From: Evansella halocellulosilytica
Lineage (GTDB): Bacteria > Bacillota > Bacilli > Bacillales > Salisediminibacteriaceae
Reading direction: 5' to 3'
Assembly: GCF_002335745.1 (NCBI RefSeq)
Contig: NZ_NIST01000001.1
Location: forward strand, 642,761 to 706,760
Length of the DNA stretch: 64,000 nucleotides
Shown: positions 12,724 to 21,841 of the stretch, one piece after another
Numbering within the stretch: the stretch's first letter is position 1
Layout of the letters: the number at the start of each line of letters is the position of its first letter
Program-made: the position numbers and the translations under genes
Notes under the pieces: model-generated
Databases searched by the model: none
Told to the model about the DNA's origin: nothing
Seen by the model: the letters and a program-made list of their open reading frames with translations, nothing else

Positions 12724-12808
12724 TTGTGCGTTTGGGTATAAAAAGTGACCCATAAGTAGTGTTTGTATCATACGAAAGTATTAGAGAGGTCAGGGAATCA
12801 AAGGGGGG

Positions 12809-12845
12809 AAAAAAAAAACACCCAAACCTTTTTAAGTAAGGGTGT
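12809..12845 (-). terminator. Terminator of the two-component operon
   Basis: On the minus strand ACACCC (12840-12845) and GGGTGT (12818-12823) arms are followed by a run of ten T. It separates the regulator gene from the protease genes. Confidence 0.75.
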
Positions 12846-12869
12846 ACGAATAATGCCCGACTAAGTGAA

Positions 12870-13514
12870 TTATTTCGGTGGAATCGTAATGAGTTTATTT
12901 TGAACTGCATGAATAATCGCTTGAGAACGGCTTTTTACATTGAGCTTACGGAAGATTTTACTTACATGAATCTTAACGGTTGTTTCAGATATATAAAGTC
13001 GCTTCGCAATTTCCTTGTTTGATAAGCCTTCTACTAGAATTTGTAGTACTTCTTTTTCGCGATCGGTTAATTCTGCTTTCGTCGAAGCCGTATGTTTGTT
13101 TTGATGGTAATCGATCAATTTCTTTGTCATGATGGAATGAATGTAAGATTCACCTTTATGAATAACGAATACAGCTTCAATCACTTGTGAAGTTGGCGAA
13201 TCTTTTAACACGTAACCTTCTGCTCCTAGTTCAATCGCTCGGTAAAAATAGTTTTCCTGACTAAACATCGTTAAGATCAACACTTTCATCGATGGGTCCA
13301 TTTCTTTAATTTCTGCAAGTAAGTCCAACCCATTTTTCTCAGGCATATTGATGTCTAAAATGACGACATCAGGGTTGCTCGATTTCAAATTATCTAAAAT
13401 TCGATCATGAGCATTGGATTCTCCGACAACTTTAATGGTAGCTTCTGCTTGTAAAACATTTTTAAGACCGTCCCGCAAAACGGCGTGATCATCAATCAAA
13501 AAGGTTTTAATCAT
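12870..13514 (-). CDS. NarL/LuxR-type response regulator
   Basis: Protein of 214 residues: receiver domain with acidic pocket (IDDH, residues 7-10), phospho-acceptor Asp54 (VVILDINMPEKNG) and conserved Lys in VLKDSP; then a LuxR-type helix-turn-helix (about 145-205, LTDREKEVLQILVEGLSNKE and ISETTVKIHVSKIFRKL). It belongs with DegU, LiaR and VraR-type regulators. The ATG at 13514 follows GGAGG and overlaps the kinase gene by eight bases, so translation is probably coupled. Regulation of the adjacent protease genes is an inference from position and from the DegU precedent, not shown by a binding site. Confidence 0.93.
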   Translation of the reverse strand: MIKTFLIDDHAVLRDGLKNVLQAEATIKVVGESNAHDRILDNLKSSNPDVVILDINMPEKNGLDLLAEIKEMDPSMKVLILTMFSQENYFYRAIELGAEGYVLKDSPTSQVIEAVFVIHKGESYIHSIMTKKLIDYHQNKHTASTKAELTDREKEVLQILVEGLSNKEIAKRLYISETTVKIHVSKIFRKLNVKSRSQAIIHAVQNKLITIPPK

Positions 13515-15345
13515 GTTTCGATGCCTCCATTTCAATCCGAGGGACAGTTAATGTGATTTCTGTACCTTTGCCCTCCGCACTTTCAATATCTAATGTGCCG
13601 TTAATTTTTTCTGCGGCTTCATTCATATGGCTGATGCCGAAATGGGAATCCTGTTCGGCTTTTATCATAGCTTGAAGGAGCGAAAAGCCTTGTCCATCAT
13701 CTTTTACACATAATACCGTTTCATCTTGTTTATATGCTAGTCGGACGTGTGTTTGTTCACTTCCGCTATGTTTAATACTGTTTTGAACACTCTCTTGGAA
13801 CGTATTGTAAATGACTTGTTCCACTAACGAACTTAAATCATATGGTTTTCCTTCAATTTTGAAAGAGACGTAATGTTGTGATTGGCGCATAAAAGTTTCA
13901 ATACGTTTATTCATAGCAGGAATCAGTCCGACCGTTTCTTCTTTAGGTGGACTGAGCGTGTAAATGGAATTTCGAACTTCAAACAAACTATGACGCATGT
14001 TTTCAATGCTCGAGTCTAGTAACGGTTTTATACGTTGGTCGTTCGTTTTTCTCCCCATCGTTTCTAATTGCATGACCGCTGCTGCTAAATTCTGAGCAAT
14101 CCCGTCATGAATGTTTCTAGCAATTCGGTTCCGCTCTTCTAACAATCGGTGTTCTTCTTGTTCTTGAATAAGCTTTCGAGTGACGAGGACAGCGGCCAAT
14201 TGATTCGACACGGTCGCAAGAATATTAATTTCTGTTTCCATGAAACTATTTGTTCGTGCTTTGGCGACAATGATTAATCCAATAGTGTTTTGGTTCATTT
14301 TAATCGGTGTGTAAATGAATGACTCCATATCTTCACTAAATAGTCTTTGTAGAGGCCCCCCGTTCTGGTCTTTACGACTTTTATAAAAGATCTGTTCTTC
14401 CCAATTGACCTTATTAATTTCTTTCTCTTCTAAACCCAAATCTTGAATTGGATGATCATGGTGTGCAACTCTCCATTCTTCATCCTCTTTAAAAATAAGA
14501 AGGGACTGATCAAATACCATATGTTCTTTAAATTTAATCATGAAAGCGGAAAGTCCTTCTTCTTTTAGAATGAACTTATTCAAATCTCTCGTTAAATGGA
14601 AGAGTCGCTTTAACCGGTTTCGACCGGATTTGATCCGCATGAAACTTGAGCCGATAATCGATAAACCAACAAGGGGTGAGAAAAAGAAAAAGTAAGAGAA
14701 AATATCGATATGACCTCGGTCTTCGGCGGATATGACGTACAGCAAGATCCCGTAAATTAATGAAAACAAGGCACTATTTAATTCTGTCTTGAGTTTTGTT
14801 TTCCATGCAGTGAATGTGTATGCTTGTGGCCTTAACAGAAGGACCACATCAAAAATAGCGTTATTGATAAGGACATGAATAATTAAAAATGTCGTAAAGA
14901 TCACAATGCCTTCTAAAACTGGAGTGGTGAGTGAACTAAGTATGTAAGTCGATAAAAAGGTGGCGACTAAATATCCAGCATAAAAACTAAGTATCAATTG
15001 CGCGGGGTTAAATAATACCGTCCGAAATGGGCGTTTTTGTAAAGCGTGGACAACCAAAATGACGACACCATAAGTCACAATGGCATATTCGATGCCATAA
15101 ACGAGATAGAGGACGTAGACGATTGGGAAATTGATGGTCGTAAAGCCGTTCCATACAGGGATCGGAAAGTATTCAGTAATTCCAATCAATAAAGCGAATA
15201 ACAGTAAAATGACAAATGCTGTTTCAAGCTGAGGCAGCTGGAATAATTGAATCATGTATAAAAGACCACCTAAAATCGTGGTCGTATACATAAAACTTTT
15301 CGCAAACAGCTCTTTTTGTGCATATGCAGGTGTGAGTGGTGTCAT
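13507..15345 (-). CDS. Membrane sensor histidine kinase, DegS/LiaS (HisKA_3) type
   Basis: Protein of 612 residues. About seven or eight hydrophobic segments occupy residues 20-235, followed by a GAF-like region (about 255-390), a HisKA_3 dimerisation domain with the phospho-acceptor His413 (RNRIARNIHDGIAQNL) and a HATPase_c domain (N box around 520-540, DDGQGF, then GKGTEITLTVP). The large polytopic sensor is unlike the soluble DegS and the two-TM LiaS, so the signal is unknown. GGAGG lies seven bases before the ATG. The first gene of a kinase-regulator operon on the minus strand; its upstream region contains nested repeats. Confidence 0.9.
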   Translation of the reverse strand: MTPLTPAYAQKELFAKSFMYTTTILGGLLYMIQLFQLPQLETAFVILLLFALLIGITEYFPIPVWNGFTTINFPIVYVLYLVYGIEYAIVTYGVVILVVHALQKRPFRTVLFNPAQLILSFYAGYLVATFLSTYILSSLTTPVLEGIVIFTTFLIIHVLINNAIFDVVLLLRPQAYTFTAWKTKLKTELNSALFSLIYGILLYVISAEDRGHIDIFSYFFFFSPLVGLSIIGSSFMRIKSGRNRLKRLFHLTRDLNKFILKEEGLSAFMIKFKEHMVFDQSLLIFKEDEEWRVAHHDHPIQDLGLEEKEINKVNWEEQIFYKSRKDQNGGPLQRLFSEDMESFIYTPIKMNQNTIGLIIVAKARTNSFMETEINILATVSNQLAAVLVTRKLIQEQEEHRLLEERNRIARNIHDGIAQNLAAAVMQLETMGRKTNDQRIKPLLDSSIENMRHSLFEVRNSIYTLSPPKEETVGLIPAMNKRIETFMRQSQHYVSFKIEGKPYDLSSLVEQVIYNTFQESVQNSIKHSGSEQTHVRLAYKQDETVLCVKDDGQGFSLLQAMIKAEQDSHFGISHMNEAAEKINGTLDIESAEGKGTEITLTVPRIEMEASKHD

Positions 15346-15375
15346 TGTATTCCTCCGCCTGAACTCATTATTAAA

Positions 15376-15695
15376 GGATGTTCAAAAAGTCTGGGAATAA
15401 TAGCTTTCGTATCTCTGCGTTGACTCGTTTATCGTTACTCACGTATGAACACCATACGTTCCGCCACTCAAAACTTCGCAGCCTTGAAAAACACTGTCTC
15501 TTCTTCTTCAAGCTGAGCTTTGTCGTGTATCCGACAACCGGATAAAACGTAACGTCCTGTTCGTCGAGACAACTCGATAGGTCAGGTCTTCAGCTAAACT
15601 CCCCGCGTCCTGCGGGAACGCCGAAGTTACCATATCCGTGTAGAAGTTCTTTATGTGACGCTTGTGGCTCTTTTTGTCCCACTTTTGAACACAAA
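15376..15695 (-). repeat. Dispersed repeat family A, copy 1 (interrupted)
   Basis: On the plus strand it begins GATGTTCAAAAAGTC and ends CCCACTTTTGAACAC, giving inverted termini. Read on the minus strand it carries CGAAGTTTTGAGTGGCGGAA, CGTATGGTGTTCATACG (a hairpin), GTGAGTAACG and AAACGAGTCAACGC, which match the copies at 37318 and 54262 closely. A family-B element (about 15510-15650) lies inside it. Confidence 0.75.
15510..15650 (-). repeat. Dispersed repeat family B, copy 1
   Basis: Read on the minus strand: GAACTTCTACACGGATATGG, ACTTCGGCGTTCCCGCAGG, ACGCGGGG, TTTAGCTGAAGACCTGACCT, ACAGGACGT and CCGGTTGTCGGAT. The same series occurs in the same order at 45232-45435 on the plus strand. CCCGC-AGGAC-GCGGG forms a strong small hairpin. 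Confidence 0.7.
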
Positions 15696-15965
15696 CTATT
15701 ACTAATTTGATATTGATTGATAGACGTGTACCTAAGGTCTTTGTCATCGTTTTTTATGGTCATCAATCAACATGTTTTCTTTAAATTCTATCACATACAA
15801 GTGATATCGAATATAGCTCATAATGATGCTTAATTAAACAAGTGGCACTGTTCGCTAATATGCCATAGGGGACATAATTTGGTCATTTCTTGTTTGATGC
15901 CTATATAATGTTACTGATATTTTGTATAATGGTGAAAGTATGATTTTGTGAAGGTTGGAATGTTA

Positions 15966-17411
15966 ATGGACCAATTCAAAACACCATTATATGACCAATT
16001 AATGACACATGTAGATAAAGCCCCTTTATCCTATCATGTACCAGGCCATAAAAATGGTAAAGTCTTTCATAAGAAAGGACAAAATGTATATGAGGCGATT
16101 TTACAGCTCGATGTGACGGAAATCTCCGGAATGGATGATTTACACAATCCAAGTGGAGTCATTAAAGAAGCACAACAGTTAGCAGCCGATCTGTATGAAG
16201 TCGATCACAGTTTTTTCTTAGTTGGCGGTTCAACGGTTGGAAACCTCGCAATGATCCTTAGTGTCGTTCAGCGAGGAGACACCGTTTTAGTTCAGAGGAA
16301 CAGTCATCAGTCGATTTTTCATGGGATTGAGCTGAGTGGAGCGAAACCCGTTTTTCTCGAACCCGAAATAGATTCTATGACCGGACTGCCCTTAGGTGTT
16401 TCAGTAGAGGTCGTGGAAGAGGCAATTCAAAGGTATCCAGAGGCAAGTGCTCTTATCCTAACGAACCCTACTTATGAAGGATACGGTCAATCATTAAAAA
16501 AGCATGTCGCGGCTGCCCATAAAGTAAATATTCCTGTCCTTGTCGATGAAGCGCATGGAGCTCATTTCGTGTTTAATAGTGAAAGCTGGCCAGAATCGGC
16601 CATTAAAGCAGGGGCAGATATCATTGTCCATTCTGCTCATAAAATGCTTCCGTCGATGACGATGACGTCTTTTTTACATATTCAAAATGAACGTGTTGAA
16701 GTCGAATCAGTCAGTCATTATTTAAAAGTACTGCAATCAAGCAGTCCGTCTTATCCATTATTAGCTTCATTAGATTTGGCAAGAGCGTATTTATATCAGC
16801 AAAAAATAGACAGTTCTCATGAAGAAGTGAAGAAGGAAGCAATAACATTTAAACAACATTTTCAAGGAGACTTACAATGGAAGTCAGCACCTGAAGAAGT
16901 CGGTGCTTTCGTACAAGACCCTTTGAAAGTATTGTTATTCAGTCCATTTGGAGCAAATGGGTATGAACTGAGGCGTCAATTGGAAACATTACAAATATTT
17001 GCCGAGTTTTCAACACGAGACAACGTTTTGTTCACATTACCGTTATCAACAAAGATAAAAAACTATCCAGTAACTGAAATGGTTGAGCTTTTTCAAAAGA
17101 AAAATGAAACGAAAACAAACCCATACCGGCCGATTATAAAAAAATCAAAGCTTATTTCTGAAGCGACATGTTTGCCTGAAGAAATAAGAAAGATAGATAC
17201 ATTTCTAGTTCCATATGAAAAGGCAGTCGGATATATAGCTGCTGAGACAATTACTCCTTATCCACCAGGGGTTCCGCTTATATTTAAGGGCGAAATGATT
17301 TGTGAAGAGCAGTGTAGTCAGTTAAAGCGATATGATCAAGCCCATAGTTATTTTCAAACTGGAGATAAATGGAGAAAGCAAGGAATTTTAGTCGTTAATT
17401 TACATAGATAG
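15966..17411 (+). CDS. yaaO: Orn/Lys/Arg decarboxylase family protein YaaO
   Basis: PLP-dependent fold-type I enzyme of 481 residues, the family that makes agmatine, cadaverine or putrescine from basic amino acids; the YaaO substrate is not certain. Family marks: YHVPGHKNGK near the N terminus, FLVGGSTVGN, VDEAHGAH, and the Schiff-base lysine in SAHKMLPSMT; the small C-terminal domain is present. I start at ATG 15966, which gives MDQFKTPLYDQL as in B. subtilis YaaO; a GTG 18 bases upstream (15948) and an ATG at 15960 are alternatives. Followed by tmk after 12 bases, so the two form an operon. Confidence 0.88.
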   Translation: MDQFKTPLYDQLMTHVDKAPLSYHVPGHKNGKVFHKKGQNVYEAILQLDVTEISGMDDLHNPSGVIKEAQQLAADLYEVDHSFFLVGGSTVGNLAMILSVVQRGDTVLVQRNSHQSIFHGIELSGAKPVFLEPEIDSMTGLPLGVSVEVVEEAIQRYPEASALILTNPTYEGYGQSLKKHVAAAHKVNIPVLVDEAHGAHFVFNSESWPESAIKAGADIIVHSAHKMLPSMTMTSFLHIQNERVEVESVSHYLKVLQSSSPSYPLLASLDLARAYLYQQKIDSSHEEVKKEAITFKQHFQGDLQWKSAPEEVGAFVQDPLKVLLFSPFGANGYELRRQLETLQIFAEFSTRDNVLFTLPLSTKIKNYPVTEMVELFQKKNETKTNPYRPIIKKSKLISEATCLPEEIRKIDTFLVPYEKAVGYIAAETITPYPPGVPLIFKGEMICEEQCSQLKRYDQAHSYFQTGDKWRKQGILVVNLHR

Positions 17412-17423
17412 GAGAAATGAGCA

Positions 17424-18062
17424 GTGAATGGTTTATTTATTACATTTGAAGGTGGCGAAGGAGCAGGTAAAACAACTGTTCTAAAGTCCATAATGGAAAC
17501 ATTACAAAAGCAAGGGAAAAAGGTAATGGCAACAAGGGAGCCAGGGGGAAGTGCGATTGCAGAAAAGATTCGACATATTATATTGGATCCTGAACATAAC
17601 GAAATGGACGCTCGAACGGAAGCACTTCTTTATGCAGCTGCGAGAAGACAGCACCTTGTCGAAACCGTACTTCCGAAACTAGAAGAAGGCTATATCGTTC
17701 TTTGCGACCGTTTTATTGACAGTAGTATCGTTTATCAAGGTGTTGCAAGAGGAATCGGGGTTGAGGAAGTCCGTCAAATGAATCTTTTTGCGACTGACGG
17801 GTTAATGCCTCATCTCACTTGCTATGTCGATATCGAACCTACGATAGGATTAAAACGTATAGAAGGACATAAAGGCCGTGAATATAATCGGCTAGATCAA
17901 GAAGAGATTGATTTTCATTTCATGGTAAGAAGAGCTTATCAGAAGCTGGCAAGCGAAGAACCTACCCGGATAAAGACAATTGATGGAGGAGAATCGTTAG
18001 AATCGGTTGTTCAACATACGTATCATGTCATTGAGCAATTTTTAAACAAAGGTGATTGTTAA
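17424..18062 (+). CDS. tmk: Thymidylate kinase
   Basis: dTMP kinase of 212 residues, converting dTMP to dTDP for DNA synthesis. P-loop FEGGEGAGKTT (residues 8-18), DRFIDSSIVYQG with the dTMP-contacting DR motif, and a lid region around REYNRLDQEE. GTG start at 17424 preceded by AGGAG. It sits right after yaaO and before darA-holB, as in B. subtilis. Confidence 0.97.
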   Translation: MNGLFITFEGGEGAGKTTVLKSIMETLQKQGKKVMATREPGGSAIAEKIRHIILDPEHNEMDARTEALLYAAARRQHLVETVLPKLEEGYIVLCDRFIDSSIVYQGVARGIGVEEVRQMNLFATDGLMPHLTCYVDIEPTIGLKRIEGHKGREYNRLDQEEIDFHFMVRRAYQKLASEEPTRIKTIDGGESLESVVQHTYHVIEQFLNKGDC

Positions 18063-18163
18063 TCTTCGTGTTAAAAGTTCATTCATAATCTAAGTCGAAA
18101 ATGTTACGCAACGTTTGTTTCTTGTTATAATACAATATATAATAAAATCACTTTCACTGATGA

Positions 18164-18574
<411 letters not shown>

Positions 18575-18578
18575 CGTT

Positions 18579-18604
18579 TGTTCAAAATTCGATGCTTTTT
18601 GAAC
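18579..18604 (+). repeat. Minimal TGTTCAAAA inverted repeat between darA and holB
   Basis: GTTCAAAA (18580-18587) and TTTTGAAC (18597-18604) flank a nine-base loop. The arms equal the termini of repeat family A with no interior. It could be an internal-deletion form of that family or a chance weak hairpin. Confidence 0.4.
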
Positions 18605-18634
18605 TTGATTTAAATAGTAGAAGGTGGATTAGCC

Positions 18635-19621
18635 ATGTCTTGGGAAAGGTTAGAAGGAACACAGCCCACCGTTGTTAAGATGCTTACGAACAGTCTTAAA
18701 AAAAATAGACTAGCTCATGCCTACCTTTTTGAAGGTAGTCGAGGGACAGGGAAAAAAGAGGTTGCTATTGAGTTAGCAAAATCTTTTTTCTGTATAGACA
18801 AGGACGGAGTAGAACCTTGTCATACTTGTACTGAGTGCAAGCGAATTGATTCAGGAAACCATCCAGATGTTCATTATATTCGTCCTGACGGCCAGTCGAT
18901 AAAAGTTGACCAGATTCGTCAGTTAAAAAAAGAGTTTAGCTATCGGGGAATGGAATCTTTGAAAAAAGTGTATCTTGTAGAAGATGCAGAAAAAATGACG
19001 AACGGTGCAGCAAATAGTATTTTGAAATTTCTTGAAGAACCTGGTGGTGAGTCATTAGCTGTCCTTATGACAACACAATACCACCGGGTCATAAAGACGA
19101 TCGTTTCCAGGTCACAAATACTCACATTTGCACCCCTTTCACCTGAACGATTAATTCATAAATTAGTAGATGATGGAATTTCTGAGGCACAAGCACGTGC
19201 AGTAGCCCAAATAACCGCTGATTTGGAAGAAGCACGGCAGTTTTGCCAGGATAATTGGATTGCAAATGGAAGAAACAAAGTGATACAATTAATTGATGAG
19301 ATTTATTTGCGCCCAAAGTACGCATTCATTACTTTACAAGATGGATGGATACCATTTTTTCAAGATAAAAAAGAAATGCAAATTGGCTTAGACTTAATGA
19401 TGATTTGGTATAGAGATATTTTGCGTATACAAGTCGATCAAAAGGATCAGGTTGTTTATATAGATCAATTAGACAAATTGGAAGACCATGCTTTAAAGCA
19501 AAGTCAGAGGAAGCTGGGAGCAAACCTCCAAGCGGTAATGAATGCGAAACGTAGGTTGGATGCAAATACCGCTCCCCAGCTATTAATGGAGCAATTGCTC
19601 CTTCGTTTACAGGAGGGATAA
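18635..19621 (+). CDS. holB: DNA polymerase III subunit delta'
   Basis: Clamp-loader subunit of 328 residues. P-loop-like GSRGTGKK (34-41), zinc-site cysteines (Cys53, 62, 65, 68 in FFCIDK...CHTCTECKRI), VYLVEDAEKMT and LKFLEEPGGESLAVLMT typical of DnaX/HolB AAA modules. ATG at 18635. It precedes ricT by one base, so the two are translationally coupled. Confidence 0.95.
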   Translation: MSWERLEGTQPTVVKMLTNSLKKNRLAHAYLFEGSRGTGKKEVAIELAKSFFCIDKDGVEPCHTCTECKRIDSGNHPDVHYIRPDGQSIKVDQIRQLKKEFSYRGMESLKKVYLVEDAEKMTNGAANSILKFLEEPGGESLAVLMTTQYHRVIKTIVSRSQILTFAPLSPERLIHKLVDDGISEAQARAVAQITADLEEARQFCQDNWIANGRNKVIQLIDEIYLRPKYAFITLQDGWIPFFQDKKEMQIGLDLMMIWYRDILRIQVDQKDQVVYIDQLDKLEDHALKQSQRKLGANLQAVMNAKRRLDANTAPQLLMEQLLLRLQEG

Positions 19622-19622
19622 C

Positions 19623-20450
19623 GTGCATCGAGTAGTAGGTGTCCGGTTTAAAAAAGCTGGGAAGATTTATTATTTCTCACCCGGTGAAATAGATATACAA
19701 GTTGATGATTACGTCATCGTTGAAACGGCTCGTGGAATCGAGTTCGGTAAAGTCGTAATAGGTATAAAAGAAGTCGATGAAAACGATGTCGTACTTCCAT
19801 TAAAAAGTGTTCTTCGTCTTGCAACTGAAAAGGACAAGCTTATCGTGGAAGAGAATCGTGAAGAATCACAGAAAGCGTTTGAAGTCTGCTTAAGCAAAAT
19901 TACTGAGCACGATTTAGACATGAAGCTTGTCGATGTTGAGTATACATTTGACCGAAATAAAGTACTCTTTTATTTTACAGCAGACGGTCGAATTGATTTC
20001 CGTGAACTCGTTAAAGATTTGGCATCCATTTTTCGGACACGCATTGAATTGCGCCAAATCGGGGTTCGCGATGAAGCGAAGATGCTCGGTGGGATAGGGC
20101 CATGTGGAAGAATGCTTTGCTGTTCGACATTTTTAGGGGATTTTGAGCCAGTCTCTATTAAGATGGCTAAAGATCAAAACTTGTCACTTAATCCTACAAA
20201 AATTTCCGGTCTGTGCGGTCGACTCATGTGCTGTTTGAAATATGAAAACGACATGTATGAGTCGGCTAAGAAAGAACTGCCAGATTTAAATGAGGAAATG
20301 AAAACGAGTTATGGCAAAGGGAAAGTCGTTGGTTTGAACATGCTGGAGCGTCTCGTCCAAATCGAGATTTACGAATCAAAGCGAGTCATCGAATATACGT
20401 TAGATGAGCTCATGAATGAAGGAGCCATCACCACGGAAACCACGAAATAA
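19623..20450 (+). CDS. ricT: RicT (YaaT), PSP1-domain subunit of the Ric complex
   Basis: Protein of 275 residues. RicT with RicA and RicF stimulates Spo0A phosphorylation and RNase Y-dependent mRNA maturation in B. subtilis. The PSP1 domain holds the conserved cysteines that take part in Fe-S binding: Cys161, 166, 167 (GPCGRMLCC) and Cys198, 203, 204 (GLCGRLMCC). GTG start at 19623 with GGAGGG in the end of holB. Confidence 0.95.
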   Translation: MHRVVGVRFKKAGKIYYFSPGEIDIQVDDYVIVETARGIEFGKVVIGIKEVDENDVVLPLKSVLRLATEKDKLIVEENREESQKAFEVCLSKITEHDLDMKLVDVEYTFDRNKVLFYFTADGRIDFRELVKDLASIFRTRIELRQIGVRDEAKMLGGIGPCGRMLCCSTFLGDFEPVSIKMAKDQNLSLNPTKISGLCGRLMCCLKYENDMYESAKKELPDLNEEMKTSYGKGKVVGLNMLERLVQIEIYESKRVIEYTLDELMNEGAITTETTK

Positions 20451-20465
20451 TGAGGTGTGGGAATC

Positions 20466-20870
20466 GTGAATAAAAAAGAAATCTTTACACGTGTCAGTCA
20501 AATGGAAGAACGAATTGGTGGTCTTCATCATGAGTTAGGAGAGCTAAAAGAACAGTTAGCTTTTCTGCTCGAAGAGAACAACCATTTACAGATGGAAAAT
20601 GAAAATTTGCGGACGCGAATGAACAAGGAAGCTGTAAAAGTAAAAGAAACAGTAGAAAAAGATACATCTCACCACGAAGAAGCGAATGAAAAAGCAAATC
20701 GTGTACAAGGTGATTATGGTGAAGGCTATGATAATTTAGCTCGCCTTTATCAAGAAGGTTTTCACATTTGTAATTATCATTATGGCAGTATTCGTCAAGA
20801 AGGTGACTGTTTATTTTGCTTATCCTTTTTAAATAAAGGTACAGCAGCTACTAGTAGTAAGGCTAAATAA
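20466..20870 (+). CDS. yabA: Replication initiation-control protein YabA
   Basis: Protein of 134 residues that binds DnaA and DnaN to restrain initiation. N-terminal leucine-zipper coiled coil (about 3-60, with [20 protein letters not shown]), a charged linker, and a C-terminal zinc domain ([20 protein letters not shown] then [10 protein letters not shown]). I start at GTG 20466, giving MNKKEIF, with GAGGTG eight bases upstream; the earlier GTG at 20457 overlaps that site. Confidence 0.94.
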   Translation: MNKKEIFTRVSQMEERIGGLHHELGELKEQLAFLLEENNHLQMENENLRTRMNKEAVKVKETVEKDTSHHEEANEKANRVQGDYGEGYDNLARLYQEGFHICNYHYGSIRQEGDCLFCLSFLNKGTAATSSKAK

Positions 20871-20893
20871 TAATTAATGGTTAGATAAACGTT

Positions 20894-20990
20894 AAAGCTG
20901 GTTCCTAAGATTGACTCTTGTTAAATCTGTAAATCGATTAAAGATTTGCTATGATGTGATAAGAGGAGTCGATGTGAACCAGCTTTTTTC
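20894..20990 (+). terminator. Long-loop hairpin with T tract between yabA and trmN6
   Basis: AAAGCTGGTTC (20894-20904) and GAACCAGCTTT (20976-20986) are perfect 11-base arms, followed by TTTTC, but the loop is 71 bases long. The loop contains an extended -10 (TGCTATGAT, 20947-20955). It could end the holB-yabA operon or act as a leader switch for the next genes. Confidence 0.55.
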
Positions 20991-21109
20991 TTGTATTGTG
21001 CAAGAGGCAAAGAGCATTAAAAAAGCCTGCCAAAAAAGGAGGGTAATCGAAGCACAGCCGCCCACTTTTAGGAACGAGGTAAACGATCATAAAGAAAAGG
21101 ATACGAATA

Positions 21110-21841
21110 ATGAGTCCGAATAATAAAGAACGAATCGATTATATGCCAGGTAAACAACGATATATTTATCAAAGAAGCGATGTCTTCTCGTTTTCAATGG
21201 ATGCCGTCTTACTAGCCAAATTTACGAGCCTTCCTCGTAACGGGAAAGTGATCGATTTATGTGCCGGCAACGGAGCAGTACCACTAATTATGTCTTTACG
21301 TACCGATGCATCGATTCTTGCTGTCGAAATTCAAGAACTGCTATGTCATTTAGCCCAAAAAAGTATTCAGTTAAACGGTTTAGATCAGCAAATTCGAATG
21401 ATTAACAAAGATATAACCAATTTATCGACTGAAGTGATGTGGGGAAAATATGATACAGTAACGTGCAATCCGCCGTATTTTCCTGTTACACACGATAAAG
21501 GGAAAAATGAAAATGAACGTGTCTCACTTGCCCGGCATGAAGTAGCTTGTACGCTTGAAGATGTTATCCAAATCGCATCGAGGCTCGTAAAGTCATATGG
21601 GAAAGTCGCATTGGTCCACCGTCCCGAACGAGTCGTTGACATCTTTTCTCTCATGCGAAAGTATAAAGTAGAACCTAAAAGGCTTCAGTATGTGCACCCG
21701 AAAGCAGGGAAAGAGGCTAATATGGTACTCGTCGAAGGTGTACGTGACAGGAAGCAAGGATTAAAAACACATTCACCGTTATTTGTATATGAAGAAGGGC
21801 AACAATATACAAAGGAGTTTAAAAAGCACTATGAAGGATGA
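21110..21841 (+). CDS. tRNA1(Val) A37 N6-methyltransferase family protein (YabB/TrmN6)
   Basis: SAM-dependent methyltransferase of 243 residues. SAM motif I is VIDLCAGNGAVPLIMSLR and the catalytic NPPY is in TCNPPYFPVT, typical of N6-adenine RNA methyltransferases. The B. subtilis equivalent is YabB; the tRNA target is inferred from the E. coli family member. ATG at 21110 with AAAAGG upstream. Overlaps yazA by 11 bases. Confidence 0.9.
   Translation: MSPNNKERIDYMPGKQRYIYQRSDVFSFSMDAVLLAKFTSLPRNGKVIDLCAGNGAVPLIMSLRTDASILAVEIQELLCHLAQKSIQLNGLDQQIRMINKDITNLSTEVMWGKYDTVTCNPPYFPVTHDKGKNENERVSLARHEVACTLEDVIQIASRLVKSYGKVALVHRPERVVDIFSLMRKYKVEPKRLQYVHPKAGKEANMVLVEGVRDRKQGLKTHSPLFVYEEGQQYTKEFKKHYEG

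Larger units (their letters stand above)
15346..15965. other. Repeat-filled intergenic region between the kinase gene and yaaO
   Basis: Six hundred and twenty bases between divergent genes, of which about 15376-15695 is a family-A repeat split by a family-B repeat. The remainder (15700-15965) is AT-rich; TATAAT-like words occur at 15904 and 15925 without a good -35 element. No gene seen. Confidence 0.6.

Noticed and set aside
12386-12748. Plus-strand ORF of 120 codons
   Set aside because: Antisense to the protease signal and propeptide region; it covers the protease promoter.
15376-15695. Possible insertion sequence
   Set aside because: Inverted termini are present but there is no transposase ORF and the size is too small; treated as nested non-coding repeats.
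20911-21123. ORF of 70 codons between yabA and the methyltransferase gene
   Set aside because: TTG start without ribosome binding site, lies across the long-loop hairpin, overlaps the next gene and resembles no known family.
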